The notes under the pieces: generated by a model | What the model saw: only the letters and a program-made list of their open reading frames with translations | Told to the model about the DNA's origin: nothing | Databases searched by the model: none | NCBI GenBank assembly: GCA_039927975.1 | Contig: JBDSTZ010000282.1 | Span: 1 to 18,311, forward strand | Origin: JBDSTZ01 sp039927975 | GTDB lineage: Bacteria > Pseudomonadota > Gammaproteobacteria > Burkholderiales > Burkholderiaceae_D | Direction of reading: 5' to 3' | Length of the DNA: 18,311 bases | Made by a program: the position numbers and the translations under genes | In this document: in pieces, positions 1-8,053 of the stretch | Numbering within the stretch: position 1 is the stretch's first letter | Layout: the number at the start of each line of letters is the position of its first letter

Positions 1-737
1 CCGCCATCCTCCTTCTTAAGAACGAGTAATTCGTAGTTCTTGATCATATCGAGAAGGCCTGCATGCCCATAGGTGGTCGGCGTGAACGCAGGATCGGTTC
101 GCTTAAGATACTGCCCCAATGTTCCCAGCGCGACCTTGCCCTCCGACGAGTCACGCGAGAGCAGTCTGACCGCCTCCACAATGAACTTCGGCCGGCGCTT
201 CATGGCCGGCGCATGTGGGGCGGGCGGCGGCTGGGTGTCCCTGACCGAGGCCGGTGCCGCAGCGCTTGTCACGGTTGACTCGCCATCCTCCACCGGGGTT
301 GCCGTCCATTCGAAAAACTCGTCGCTGGCATTTCTGAGTGCCGCCGGGGTCTTGCTTTCACCGACGATGTACACCCTGGCGCCTCGCTCCCTGAGCTTGC
401 GGCACAAATAGGCGAAATCGGAGTCACTGGTCACCACGCAAAAGCTCTCGGCGCGCTTGTCGAACATGGCTTCCAGCGCGTCGAGCGCCAACGCGATATC
501 CGCAGTATTCTTACCAGGCGCGTATTGAAATTGAAGACAGGGCGTGAAGGCCAGACGCACCAGCGCTTCCTGCCACTTGTTCGTCAAGGTCGTGTGATTG
601 CCGTAGCCTCGGCGCAGTACAACCCGGCCGAACTGCGCGACCATCCTCAGTCCAAACTCAAGAATTACCGGGGTCGTATTGTCGCAATCGACGAGGACCG
701 CGACACGATTTTCAATCGCCGATTGCTGCTGGTTCAT
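1..737 (-). CDS. NYN-domain (LabA/DUF88-like) protein with C-terminal LOTUS-like domain, partial
   Basis: The reading frame is open from an ATG at 737 to the left edge, giving 245 codons with no stop, so the C-terminus is missing. Residues 11-126 look like a NYN/PIN-like nuclease fold: VLVDCDN with acidic D17 and D19, a NTADIALALDAL helix (D80, D86), and VVTSDSDFAYL (D105, D107) followed by RGARVYIVGES. Those acidic residues match the metal-binding set of the family, whose members are thought to cut or bind RNA. A Pro/Ala-rich linker (about 150-178) leads to a basic segment, residues 180-245, that resembles an OST-HTH/LOTUS RNA-binding domain (KFIVEAVRLL, LGQYLKR, YGHAGLLDMIKNY). A GAAAGG ribosome site sits about 8 bases before the ATG. 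A role in RNA metabolism is inferred; no substrate can be read from the sequence. Confidence 0.85.
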   Translation of the reverse strand, partial: MNQQQSAIENRVAVLVDCDNTTPVILEFGLRMVAQFGRVVLRRGYGNHTTLTNKWQEALVRLAFTPCLQFQYAPGKNTADIALALDALEAMFDKRAESFCVVTSDSDFAYLCRKLRERGARVYIVGESKTPAALRNASDEFFEWTATPVEDGESTVTSAAAPASVRDTQPPPAPHAPAMKRRPKFIVEAVRLLSRDSSEGKVALGTLGQYLKRTDPAFTPTTYGHAGLLDMIKNYELLVLKKEDG

Positions 738-967
738 CCAATTTCCCTTTCGCTCAATTAAGGTCAACGATGTGGCGACGAGTCCGACGTTCACGAGCGT
801 TACATTGCGGACTTGTCTGCAACTTTACCAGCCACCTTACCTGCTGTCGCCGCACCCAAAAATATTTCACAGTTGCCCTCCGCCCGCTTCAATATTGAGA
901 GGTACCCGATGCCAAATTCGAGCAGAATCGTAGCCGAATTTTCCTTGACCTGCGGTTCCGGACAGGA
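738..967. other. intergenic region between fadH 3' end and the NYN gene
   Basis: This stretch of about 230 bases is less GC-rich than its surroundings. It holds the upstream region of the minus-strand NYN gene and the tail of the fadH transcript. The short open frames in it do not resemble proteins. I see no clear terminator after fadH and no convincing -35/-10 pair for the NYN gene, so read-through from fadH into that gene cannot be excluded. Confidence 0.5.
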
Positions 968-3019
968 TCACAGTCGCGCGGCCAGCTCGGCCCCTTCCCT
1001 GATCGCGCGCTTGGCGTCGAGTTCGGCCGCCAACGCCGCGCCGCCGATCTTGTGAAAATGCGGCCCGCGCGCCGAGGCCTCGGCCGGCATCAATTCGGTC
1101 AAGCTTTCCTGCCCCGCGCAGATGACGACATTGTCGACCGCCAGCACCCGCTCTTCGCCGCCGACGGTGATGTGCAGCCCTTCGTCGTCGATGCGCCGAT
1201 ACGCCACCCCGGCCAGCATCTCCACGCCATTGCGCACCAGTGCCGCGCGGTGCACCCAGCCCGAGGTCTTGCCCAGCCCCGCCCCCAGCTTGCTGGTTTT
1301 CCGCTGCATCAGCACCAGCTGGCGCACCGGTGCGGGTGGCGCCGGCGCCACCAAGCCGCCGCCGCTGCGCGCGGCCAGGTCCACGCCCCACTCGCCGGCC
1401 CAATCCTCGATCGGCGTCGGCAGCGGATGCGCCGGATCGTGCAGCAGATACTCGCAGACGTCGAAGCCGATGCCGCCGGCGCCGATGATCGCCACGCGCC
1501 GGCCGACCGGCTTTTTCAGCGCCAGCACATCGAGGTAACTGAGCACGCTCGGATGGCCGATACCATCGATCGGCGGCATACGCACCTTGACGCCGGTGGC
1601 GACGATGACCTCGTCGTAAGCGCCGGCCAGCAGCATCTCGCGCGTGGCGCGCTGGCCCAGCCGCGTGTCGACGCCGAGCAGCGCCAGCTGCCTGGCGAAA
1701 TAACGAATCGTCTCGGCGAACTCCTCCTTGCCCGGAATCTGCATGGCGACCTTGAACTGGCCGCCGATCTCGCCGCTGGCGTCGAACAGCGTGACCTGGT
1801 GGCCGCACTGCGCCGCCACCGTCGCCGCCGACAGCCCGGCCGGCCCGGCGCCCACCACCGCCACCTTGCGCGCGCGCTTCGCCTGCGCGTACACCAACTC
1901 AGTCTCGTGGCAGGCGCGCGGATTGACCAGGCAGGTGGCGCGCTGGTTGGCGAAGGTGTGGTCGAGGCAGGCCTGGTTGCAGCCGATGCAGGTGTTGATC
2001 TCGTCGGCGCGGCCCTGCGCGGCCTTGCGCACAAACTGCGGATCGGCCAGGAAGGGCCGCGCCATCGACACCAGGTCGGCGTCGCCGCGGGCGATGACGT
2101 CCTCGGCCTCGGCCGGCATGTTGATGCGGTTGGAGGCCACCACCGGAATCGCCAGCTCGCGCCGCAACCGTCCCGCCACGCTCGCGAAGGCCGCGCGCGG
2201 CACCGAGGTGACGATGGTCGGCACGCGCGCCTCGTGCCAGCCGTAGCCGGTGTTCATGATGTTCACGCCGGCCCGCTCCAGCGCCTTGGCCACCGCCACC
2301 ACCTCGTCCCAGCTGTTGCCGCCCTCGACCAGGTCGAGCAGCGAATGGCGGTACATAACGATGAAGTCCTCGCCCACCTTGCGGCGGATGCGCCGGACGA
2401 TCTCGACCGGCAGGCGCATGCGGTTCTCGATGGCGCCGCCCCAGCGGTCCTCGCGCCGGTTGGTGCGCGCGCACAGGAACTGGTTGATCAGATAGCCCTC
2501 GCTGCCCATCACCTCGACGCCGTCGTAGCCGGCGCGCCGGGCCAGCGCGGCGCAGCGCGCGTAATCGTCGATGGTCGCTTCGATGCCCGCCTCGTCGAGC
2601 GCGCGCGGGGTGAACGGCGAGATTGGCGACTTGAGCTTGGATGCCGACACCACCAGCGGCTGGTAGCCGTAGCGGCCAGCGTGCAGGATCTGCAGCAGGA
2701 TCTTGCCGCCCTCCTCGTGCACGGCGTTCGTCACGCGCCGGTGGTTGAACACATCGCCGGCAAAATTGAGCGTGCCGCCGAACGGCAGCAGCCAGCCCTG
2801 GCGGTTTGGCGAGATGCCGCCGGTGACGATCAGCCCGACGCCGCCGCGCGCGCGCTCGCGGTAGAACTCGGCCAGCTTGCCGTAATGGTAGAAGCGGTCT
2901 TCCAGGCCGGTGTGCATCGACCCCATGATCACGCGGTTGCGCAGCGTCGTGAAACCGAGGTCGAGCGGCGCCAGCAGGTGGGGATAGCCGAGATCGCTGT
3001 TGGGGTTGAACTGGTTCAT
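968..3019 (-). CDS. fadH: NADPH-dependent 2,4-dienoyl-CoA reductase (FadH type)
   Basis: The product is 683 aa, close to the usual length of about 670. It would reduce 2,4-dienoyl-CoA esters during beta-oxidation of unsaturated fatty acids, passing electrons from NADPH through FAD, a 4Fe-4S cluster and FMN. Residues 5-330 form an old-yellow-enzyme TIM barrel (LLAPLDLGFTTLRNRVIMGSMHT near the start, GDADLVSMARPFLADP near its end). The cluster motif begins at C344 (CIGCNQACLD) with further cysteines in ATCLVNPRAC. A FAD-binding VVGAGPAGLSAA lies near 386-400 and a second nucleotide motif IIGAGGIGFDV near 505-517. I chose the ATG at 3019 because it matches the family N-terminus (MNQFNPNSDLGYPHLLAPLDL); an in-frame TTG at 3034 is the alternative, and neither has a strong ribosome site. 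It is a lone gene with no beta-oxidation partners beside it. Confidence 0.93.
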   Translation of the reverse strand: MNQFNPNSDLGYPHLLAPLDLGFTTLRNRVIMGSMHTGLEDRFYHYGKLAEFYRERARGGVGLIVTGGISPNRQGWLLPFGGTLNFAGDVFNHRRVTNAVHEEGGKILLQILHAGRYGYQPLVVSASKLKSPISPFTPRALDEAGIEATIDDYARCAALARRAGYDGVEVMGSEGYLINQFLCARTNRREDRWGGAIENRMRLPVEIVRRIRRKVGEDFIVMYRHSLLDLVEGGNSWDEVVAVAKALERAGVNIMNTGYGWHEARVPTIVTSVPRAAFASVAGRLRRELAIPVVASNRINMPAEAEDVIARGDADLVSMARPFLADPQFVRKAAQGRADEINTCIGCNQACLDHTFANQRATCLVNPRACHETELVYAQAKRARKVAVVGAGPAGLSAATVAAQCGHQVTLFDASGEIGGQFKVAMQIPGKEEFAETIRYFARQLALLGVDTRLGQRATREMLLAGAYDEVIVATGVKVRMPPIDGIGHPSVLSYLDVLALKKPVGRRVAIIGAGGIGFDVCEYLLHDPAHPLPTPIEDWAGEWGVDLAARSGGGLVAPAPPAPVRQLVLMQRKTSKLGAGLGKTSGWVHRAALVRNGVEMLAGVAYRRIDDEGLHITVGGEERVLAVDNVVICAGQESLTELMPAEASARGPHFHKIGGAALAAELDAKRAIREGAELAARL

Positions 3020-3142
3020 GGGGATGGTCCGCAATGATGAACTGGCATTAAATCCTGTTTTTGCTAGACCCGGGCTACTAATCTTGCTTTGTGAACTGCC
3101 GCCGAGTGCCAGTTTTCAATTGCTTGCGAAGTTGACAAAAAA

Positions 3143-3159
3143 CGTCGCACGATGCGACG
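3143..3159. promoter_or_regulatory. perfect 7-bp inverted repeat upstream of the sigma-54 promoter
   Basis: Arms CGTCGCA and TGCGACG flank a 3-base centre. The site is centred roughly 105 bases before the predicted start point of the DUF1800 operon, where enhancer-binding activators of sigma-54 usually bind. On the minus strand the same hairpin is followed directly by six T residues, so it also has the form of a weak intrinsic terminator or attenuator about 120 bases ahead of fadH. Which role applies is not decided by the sequence. Confidence 0.5.
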
Positions 3160-3231
3160 GTCCGCGTCACCCGGAGCGACACGGGCTGTCACTTTTGGTA
3201 TCGACCGGCCGGTCCGGGGCCCGATATGGCG

Positions 3232-3247
3232 TGGCACGCATATTGCG
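3232..3247 (+). promoter_or_regulatory. sigma-54 (RpoN) -24/-12 promoter for the DUF1800-DUF1501 operon
   Basis: The sequence TGGCACGCATATTGCG matches the sigma-54 consensus TGGCACG-N4-TTGC exactly. The -24 GG is at 3233-3234 and the -12 GC at 3245-3246, with the required ten bases between them. Transcription would start near 3258, about 33 bases before the ATG at 3291. A 12-bp palindrome, GACCGGCCGGTC (3203-3214), lies just upstream. Confidence 0.75.
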
Positions 3248-3290
3248 ATGTTGGAAGCGTTTCCCCATTCCCCAGCCCCGAAGGAATCCC

Positions 3291-5405
3291 ATGAATCTTG
3301 ACCGTTTGCGTCACTGGAGCGCGCTGTGCTGCCTCCTGATGGCGGCGCCCGCGTTCGGCGCCACCGTCACCATCCAGGTGAGCGGCACTGCGCCCTACCA
3401 GCTTGAAAGCCAGGTCTGGCTGCTGCCCAAACTCGACGGCGTCGGCAAGAGCATGATGCTGTCGGTGAACGGCATCCGCGGCGGCAACGCGACCGTCGGC
3501 ACCGTCAACGAACAGAATGGCGAGTACCGCGCGCCGGCCGTGATGCCCGAGGCGAAATCGGTGGTGATCACCGCCACCACCTACACAGCGCCCTACGATT
3601 CGGGCAGCGTGACCATTGCGCTCAAGCTGCAGACGCCGACCATCGCGACCATCACCCCGACCCTGCTCACCTGCGGCCAGCCCTACACGCTGACGGTGAC
3701 CGGCATCCGCTACGTGCCGCAGTCGGTAGTCTGGATCAACCGCGCGGCGGCGCCGACCACCTATGTGTCGCCAACCACCTTGAAAGCGACCGGCCTCGCC
3801 AGCCAGGGCGGCAGCACGGTGTCGGTCAAGGTCATCAACGTGATCAATGGCGAGTCGGCCGAGGATTACCGCGTCAAGGTCGGTACGTGCACGACCACCA
3901 CCACCACGCCGCCGCCGACGACAACCACGCCACCACCGCCCACCACGACGACCCCGCCGCGAATCGGCCTGCAGCCGGCAGCCGACCCCGCCCAGATCGC
4001 CGCCGTGCGCCTGCTCGAACAGGCCAGCTTCGGCGCCAGCCCGGCCGATGTTGCCAACGCCAGGGCGCTCGGCGCCAACGCATGGCTGGCCCAGCAACTG
4101 ACGCTGCCCGCCAGCCCGCTCCCCCTCACCACCGACATGACGGCGCTGCGCAACAACTGGTACCGCAATATGGCGAGCGGCCCCGACCAGCTGCGCCAAC
4201 GCATGATCTTCGCCCTGTCGCAAATCTTCGTGGTGTCGGCCGACAAGAACCCGTATGCCAATGAAATCCAGCCCTGGCTGCTCACGCTGTCGAAGCACGC
4301 CTTCGGCAACTACGGCGACTTGCTGCGCGAGATGACCCTGAACCCGGCGATGGGCAAGTACCTCGACCTGGGCAACAGCATCACGCCCTCGCCCAACGAA
4401 AACTATGCGCGCGAAGTGATGCAGCTGTTTACCATCGGCGCGACCCTGCTCAACCAGGACGGCAGCGTGCAACTCGACCGCTACGGCGATCCGCTGCCGG
4501 CTTACGACCAGGCCCGCATCGCCGATATCTCGCGCGCCCTGTCCGGCTGGACCTATGCCGGCACCAACGCCACCGGCATCAACTGGGAAAACTTCAGCGG
4601 CCCGCTGCAACCGCGCGATAACTACCATGACAAGCGCGCCAAGCTGCTCTTGAACGGCATCAGCGTGCCGGCAGGGCAGACCACCGTGCAGGACTACAAC
4701 GCGGTGATGGACAACCTGTTCCAGCATCCGAACCTGCCGCCGTTTGTCGCCGTGCGCCTGATCCGCCACTTTGTCACCAGCAACCCGAGCCCGGCCTACA
4801 TCGCCCGCGTGGCCGACGTGTTCGCCAACGGCGGCAACGGCCGCGGCGACCTGGCCGCCACCCTGCAGGCGGTGCTGCTCGATCCGGAAGCGCGCTCGGC
4901 CACGCCGGCCGCCACCGACGGTCACCTCAAGGACCCGATGCTGCACACCCTTGGCCTGCTGCGCGCGCTGAACGGCACGGTGGTCGACCCGACCAATATG
5001 TTCTGGGATTACCTCCTGATCGGCCAGAAGATCATCAACGCGCCGAGCGTGTTCAACTTCTACTCGCCGCTGACCCGGCTGCCCGGCGCGCCGCAGTACA
5101 ACGGTCCCGAGTTCCAGATCTATCCGCCGAGCCTGGCGGTGGCGCGCGCCAACCTCGTGTTCGGCTTGCTGAACGGCCAGTACGCCGGCGCGCTCAAGAT
5201 CGACATCACGCCGTATGTGACGGCAGCGGCCGATCCGACCGCGCTGCTCAACCTGGTCGACGCGACCCTGCTGGCCGGCCGCATGACGCCGACCGCGCGC
5301 GCCGCCATCGGCGCCGCCGTCCAGGCGACCAGCGACAACAAGCAGCGCGCCCTCACGGCCTTGTACCTGACGGCGATCAGCGGTGAGTTCGCCGCGGTCA
5401 AGTAA
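3291..5405 (+). CDS. secreted DUF1800-domain protein with N-terminal Ig-like region
   Basis: The product is 704 aa. The ATG at 3291 follows AAGGA by 5 bases and opens a Sec signal peptide (basic start, ALCCLLMAAPAFGA, cleavage near residue 24). Residues 25-200 are beta-rich; 118-190 looks like an IPT/TIG Ig fold (TPTIATITPTLLTCGQPYTLTVTG). A threonine/proline linker of about 22 residues (201-222) joins it to the DUF1800 domain, which fills the rest. The hallmark NPAMGKYLDL and PNENYAREVMQLFTIG are near 358-382. DUF1800 proteins have no settled biochemical role; they are exported and usually sit beside a DUF1501 gene, as here (27-base gap). An upstream in-frame extension to 3000 is rejected because it lacks the signal peptide at its end and would cover the promoter. 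Envelope or extracellular function is inferred. Confidence 0.92.
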   Translation: MNLDRLRHWSALCCLLMAAPAFGATVTIQVSGTAPYQLESQVWLLPKLDGVGKSMMLSVNGIRGGNATVGTVNEQNGEYRAPAVMPEAKSVVITATTYTAPYDSGSVTIALKLQTPTIATITPTLLTCGQPYTLTVTGIRYVPQSVVWINRAAAPTTYVSPTTLKATGLASQGGSTVSVKVINVINGESAEDYRVKVGTCTTTTTTPPPTTTTPPPPTTTTPPRIGLQPAADPAQIAAVRLLEQASFGASPADVANARALGANAWLAQQLTLPASPLPLTTDMTALRNNWYRNMASGPDQLRQRMIFALSQIFVVSADKNPYANEIQPWLLTLSKHAFGNYGDLLREMTLNPAMGKYLDLGNSITPSPNENYAREVMQLFTIGATLLNQDGSVQLDRYGDPLPAYDQARIADISRALSGWTYAGTNATGINWENFSGPLQPRDNYHDKRAKLLLNGISVPAGQTTVQDYNAVMDNLFQHPNLPPFVAVRLIRHFVTSNPSPAYIARVADVFANGGNGRGDLAATLQAVLLDPEARSATPAATDGHLKDPMLHTLGLLRALNGTVVDPTNMFWDYLLIGQKIINAPSVFNFYSPLTRLPGAPQYNGPEFQIYPPSLAVARANLVFGLLNGQYAGALKIDITPYVTAAADPTALLNLVDATLLAGRMTPTARAAIGAAVQATSDNKQRALTALYLTAISGEFAAVK

Positions 5406-5432
5406 GCCCACCGCATCCATAAAGGACACTCC

Positions 5433-6812
5433 ATGACTTCCTCTTCCACTTCGCGGCGCGGCTTCCTGCGCAAGGGCTTTCATGCCGGCATGCTGGGCGC
5501 GCTGTCCTCGCTCGGCCTGCTCGGCGCGGCGCCCGCGCGCGCGGCAGTCGGCGACTACAAGGCGCTGGTATGCCTCTACCTGTTCGGCGGCAACGATGGC
5601 AACAATATGATCGTCCCGCTCGACGGCCTGCGCTATCCGAAATACACGCAGATTCGCGGCGGCGCCGGCCTGGTGCTGTCCGGCGCGGCCAACACCCTGC
5701 TGGCGCCGCGCAGCGCGACCTTGCAAGCGGTGGCCAATCCGCTCAGCCAGGCCTTCGGCTTCCACTACGGCATGCCGGAAATCGACGCCCTGTACGGTCA
5801 GGGCCAGGTGGCCGCCGTGCTCAACATGGGCAGCCTGCGCCAGCCCCTGACCAAGGCCGAGTACCTGGCCGGCACCTCCGTTCCGCCGCAACTGTTTTCG
5901 CATCCCGACCAGACCTTGCAGAACCAGGCCGGCTCGCCGGCGGTGGCCGGCACCGGCTGGGGCGGGCGACTGGTCGACCTGCTCGGCAGCGGCGGCAACC
6001 TCGACGCCATCGCGCTCGGCGGCGGCGGCCTGTTCGTCGAGGGCGCCAGCACCCACGGCAACCAGTTGCCGGCCAACGGACAACTGAGCATCGCCGGCAT
6101 GAATTTCTGGCCGCAGAAGGAAGCCGACGCCCGCCGCGACGCCTTGCGCGCGATCCTCGCCGCCGGCAATCCGAACCTGATGGCCGACGCCGCCAACAAG
6201 GCGCTGCTGCACGGCATGGACCTGGCCAACAGCCTGGCCAGCGCCAACAGCGGCGCGCCGCTGGCGACCGCCTTTCCCGCCGGTTCGCTCGGCACCCAGT
6301 TCAAGACGGTGGCCCAGCTGATCCGCCTGCGGGCGGCGCAGAACACCCCCGGGCGCCAGGTCTACTTCGTGTCGCTGGGCGGCTTCGACACGCATGGCGG
6401 GCAGATCTATCAGCAATGGGATCTGCTGCGCCAGGTGTCGCAGGCGGTGGCGGCGTTCCAGCTGGCGCTGTCCGAAATCGGCCAGGCCCAGCAGGTGACC
6501 ACCTTCACCATGAGCGACTTCGGCCGCACCCTGGTGCCCAATTCGGGCGGCACCGACCATGCCTGGGGCAACCATCAGCTGGTCATCGGCGGCGCCGTCA
6601 AGGGCGGGCTGTACGGCCAGTTTCCGGACTTCACGCTCGGCGGCGCCGACGATGCCACCGGGCGCGGCGCCTGGATTCCGCAGTTCTCCAACCAGCAGTT
6701 CGGCGCCACCCTGGGCCGCTGGTTCGGCGCCGATCCGGCCATGCTGGATACGCAAGTGTTCAAGAACGAACTGAGCCGTTTTGCCGTGACCGACCTCGGC
6801 TTTATGGGATAA
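5433..6812 (+). CDS. DUF1501-domain protein with Tat signal
   Basis: The product is 459 aa, with AAAGGA ahead of the ATG. The N-terminus carries a twin-arginine signal (SRRGFLRKGF, then a hydrophobic stretch ending APARA near residue 35), so the protein is probably exported folded. The body has the DUF1501 features: YLFGGNDGNNMIVPLDG near 47-64, FHYGMPEIDALYGQGQVAAVLNMG near 108-133, SLGGFDTHGGQ near 311-321, and TMSDFGRTLVPNSGGTDHAWGNHQLVIGG near 357-385. The fold belongs to the alkaline-phosphatase/sulfatase-like group, and the conserved Asp/His residues could bind metal; this is family knowledge rather than proof of activity. It is the second gene of the sigma-54 operon and the likely partner of the DUF1800 product. 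Confidence 0.92.
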   Translation: MTSSSTSRRGFLRKGFHAGMLGALSSLGLLGAAPARAAVGDYKALVCLYLFGGNDGNNMIVPLDGLRYPKYTQIRGGAGLVLSGAANTLLAPRSATLQAVANPLSQAFGFHYGMPEIDALYGQGQVAAVLNMGSLRQPLTKAEYLAGTSVPPQLFSHPDQTLQNQAGSPAVAGTGWGGRLVDLLGSGGNLDAIALGGGGLFVEGASTHGNQLPANGQLSIAGMNFWPQKEADARRDALRAILAAGNPNLMADAANKALLHGMDLANSLASANSGAPLATAFPAGSLGTQFKTVAQLIRLRAAQNTPGRQVYFVSLGGFDTHGGQIYQQWDLLRQVSQAVAAFQLALSEIGQAQQVTTFTMSDFGRTLVPNSGGTDHAWGNHQLVIGGAVKGGLYGQFPDFTLGGADDATGRGAWIPQFSNQQFGATLGRWFGADPAMLDTQVFKNELSRFAVTDLGFMG

Positions 6813-6886
6813 GGCGGTTAGCGGGCGCGGCGCCAAGGGAATTTGCGAATGTGGGCCTTGGCTTGGGCCTGGGCAGCGTGGTATGG

Positions 6887-6906
6887 ATTCCCGCCTGCGC
6901 GGGAAT
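6887..6906. repeat. REP/dRS3-like palindrome
   Basis: An 8-bp perfect stem, ATTCCCGC/GCGGGAAT, with a CTGC loop lies in the gap after the DUF1501 gene. Its ATTCCC-N8-GGGAAT form matches the small dispersed repeats known as dRS3 in Neisseria and similar elements in other betaproteobacteria. No T-run follows, so it is not a classic terminator. Only one copy is present in this window. Confidence 0.6.
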
Positions 6907-7015
6907 GACGGCGAGGAGCGCGCGCGGCCGACGAAGGTATTGACGAGAAAATAACGCTCGCGCACGCTTGGCAACGGCGCTTGTCACGCGGCATGCTTTA
7001 CCGTAGTCTGGGTCC

Positions 7016-7576
7016 ATGATCGCGCGACTCTTCCTGTGTCTGCTGCTGGCCTGCGCCCTGCCCGCTTTTGGGCAGCCGCGCGCGCTTGACGTGACCGTCA
7101 CCCGCGGCGACAGCGATGGCGGCCATGTCTATTCGGTGGGCGCGAGCGGCGTGGTGGCGGCCGCGCCGGCGAAGGTCTGGAAGATTCTCACCGACTACGA
7201 GCGCATGCCCGAGTTCGTGCCGGACATGCGCTCGGCGCGCGTGCTCGCGCGCGACAGCTACCGCGTCACGCTCGAACAGACCGGCGTCGCGCGCTTCCTA
7301 TTTTTCCGCCGCGATATCCACCTGGTGGTGCAGATCCTGGAGCAGCCGATGTCGCGCATCGACGTCGGCCTGGTCAGCGGCGACATGCGGCTCTACCACT
7401 GCCGCTGGGAACTCCAGCCGCTCGACGCCGGCGGCACCCGCATCGTCTACAGCGGCCAGCTGGCGCCGAAATTCTACGTCCCCGGCATGCTGGGAGCGAA
7501 CATGATCCGCTCCGACATCGAAAAGATGATGACGGCCGTGCTCGACCGTCTGGACCGCCCGGATCAGGCCGGGTAG
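7016..7576 (+). CDS. exported SRPBCC-family (START/COQ10-like) protein
   Basis: The product is 186 aa. A short signal peptide (IARLFLCLLLACALPAFG, cleavage near residue 19) points to the periplasm or a secreted form. Residues about 40-175 fit the SRPBCC lipid/ligand-binding fold: VGASGVVAAAPAKVWKILTD, then YERMPEFVPDMRSARVLAR typical of the polyketide-cyclase/COQ10 group, and a long C-terminal helix (SDIEKMMTAVLDRLDRP). Members bind hydrophobic ligands; this one's ligand is unknown. The ATG has no strong ribosome site. A weak TTGTCA-N17-TAGTCT pair (6981-7009) would give an almost leaderless message. The last 13 bases overlap the 3' end of the minus-strand gene. Confidence 0.85.
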   Translation: MIARLFLCLLLACALPAFGQPRALDVTVTRGDSDGGHVYSVGASGVVAAAPAKVWKILTDYERMPEFVPDMRSARVLARDSYRVTLEQTGVARFLFFRRDIHLVVQILEQPMSRIDVGLVSGDMRLYHCRWELQPLDAGGTRIVYSGQLAPKFYVPGMLGANMIRSDIEKMMTAVLDRLDRPDQAG

Positions 7577-8019
7577 CTTTCGCGGTCGCGCAATTCGGCG
7601 AACTGTTCGATGCTGCCGATTTTCACCGTGACCGGATTCAAACTCATCTGCGGCGCCATCGCGCGCCAGGCGAATTGCCATTCGCGTTCGTGGGCCTCGG
7701 CCAGGGTCTTGGTGAAGGCCGAGCCGAGCGCGGCGCGTGCGCCGTATTCGACCGCGCCGTCGATCCCCGCCCAGCTCGGCAAGGTGCGCTGCACGGCGCG
7801 GTGCAGCCGCTCGCCGAACTCCTCGCTGTTGTGAATGATCAGGCAACTGTCGGCCGGGCCCAGCAGCTCGAACAATTGCTTGTCCCACGCCTGGGAAAAC
7901 GACAGCGTCAGGCATTGACTGGCCGGCACCAGGCGGAACTGGCCGAGCTTGAGCGAGAGCTCCAGTTCGGTGCGCATGGCGTAGCGGTACAGGGTGGGCG
8001 GGCGTTGGTAGTCGTGCAT
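7564..8019 (-). CDS. hypothetical protein
   Basis: The product is 151 aa starting MHDYQRPPTLYRYAMR. I do not recognise the family with confidence. It is soluble, with no signal or membrane segment, and rich in Leu and aromatic residues (LELSLKLGQFRLVPAS, CLTLSFSQAWDKQLFELL, AHEREWQFAWRAM). The opening LYRYAMRTELELSLKLGQFRL loosely recalls DUF2971 proteins, but the similarity is too weak to claim. The frame is open further upstream to 8232, but that part lies within the DUF2721 gene, so the ATG at 8019 is preferred despite a weak ribosome site (CGGA). It follows the DUF2721 gene by 34 bases and is probably co-transcribed. Its end overlaps the convergent SRPBCC gene by 13 bases. Confidence 0.75.
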   Translation of the reverse strand: MHDYQRPPTLYRYAMRTELELSLKLGQFRLVPASQCLTLSFSQAWDKQLFELLGPADSCLIIHNSEEFGERLHRAVQRTLPSWAGIDGAVEYGARAALGSAFTKTLAEAHEREWQFAWRAMAPQMSLNPVTVKIGSIEQFAELRDRESYPA

Positions 8020-8053
8020 AAAATTTCCGATAAAAGTCGAAGCGCCGGCGAAC

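Noticed and set aside
1052..3037. Open frame of 661 codons on the plus strand
   Set aside because: It is antisense to fadH, whose protein has clear motifs throughout; the plus product is low-complexity.
3132..3160. TTGACA as a sigma-70 -35 for the DUF1800 gene
   Set aside because: There is no acceptable -10 at 16-18 bases (the hexamer is CGACGG), and the downstream sigma-54 promoter explains expression better.
3189..6974. Open frame of 1261 codons on the minus strand
   Set aside because: It is antisense to the DUF1800 and DUF1501 genes, Arg/Gly/Ala/His-rich without domains, and is what a GC-rich coding strand produces by chance.
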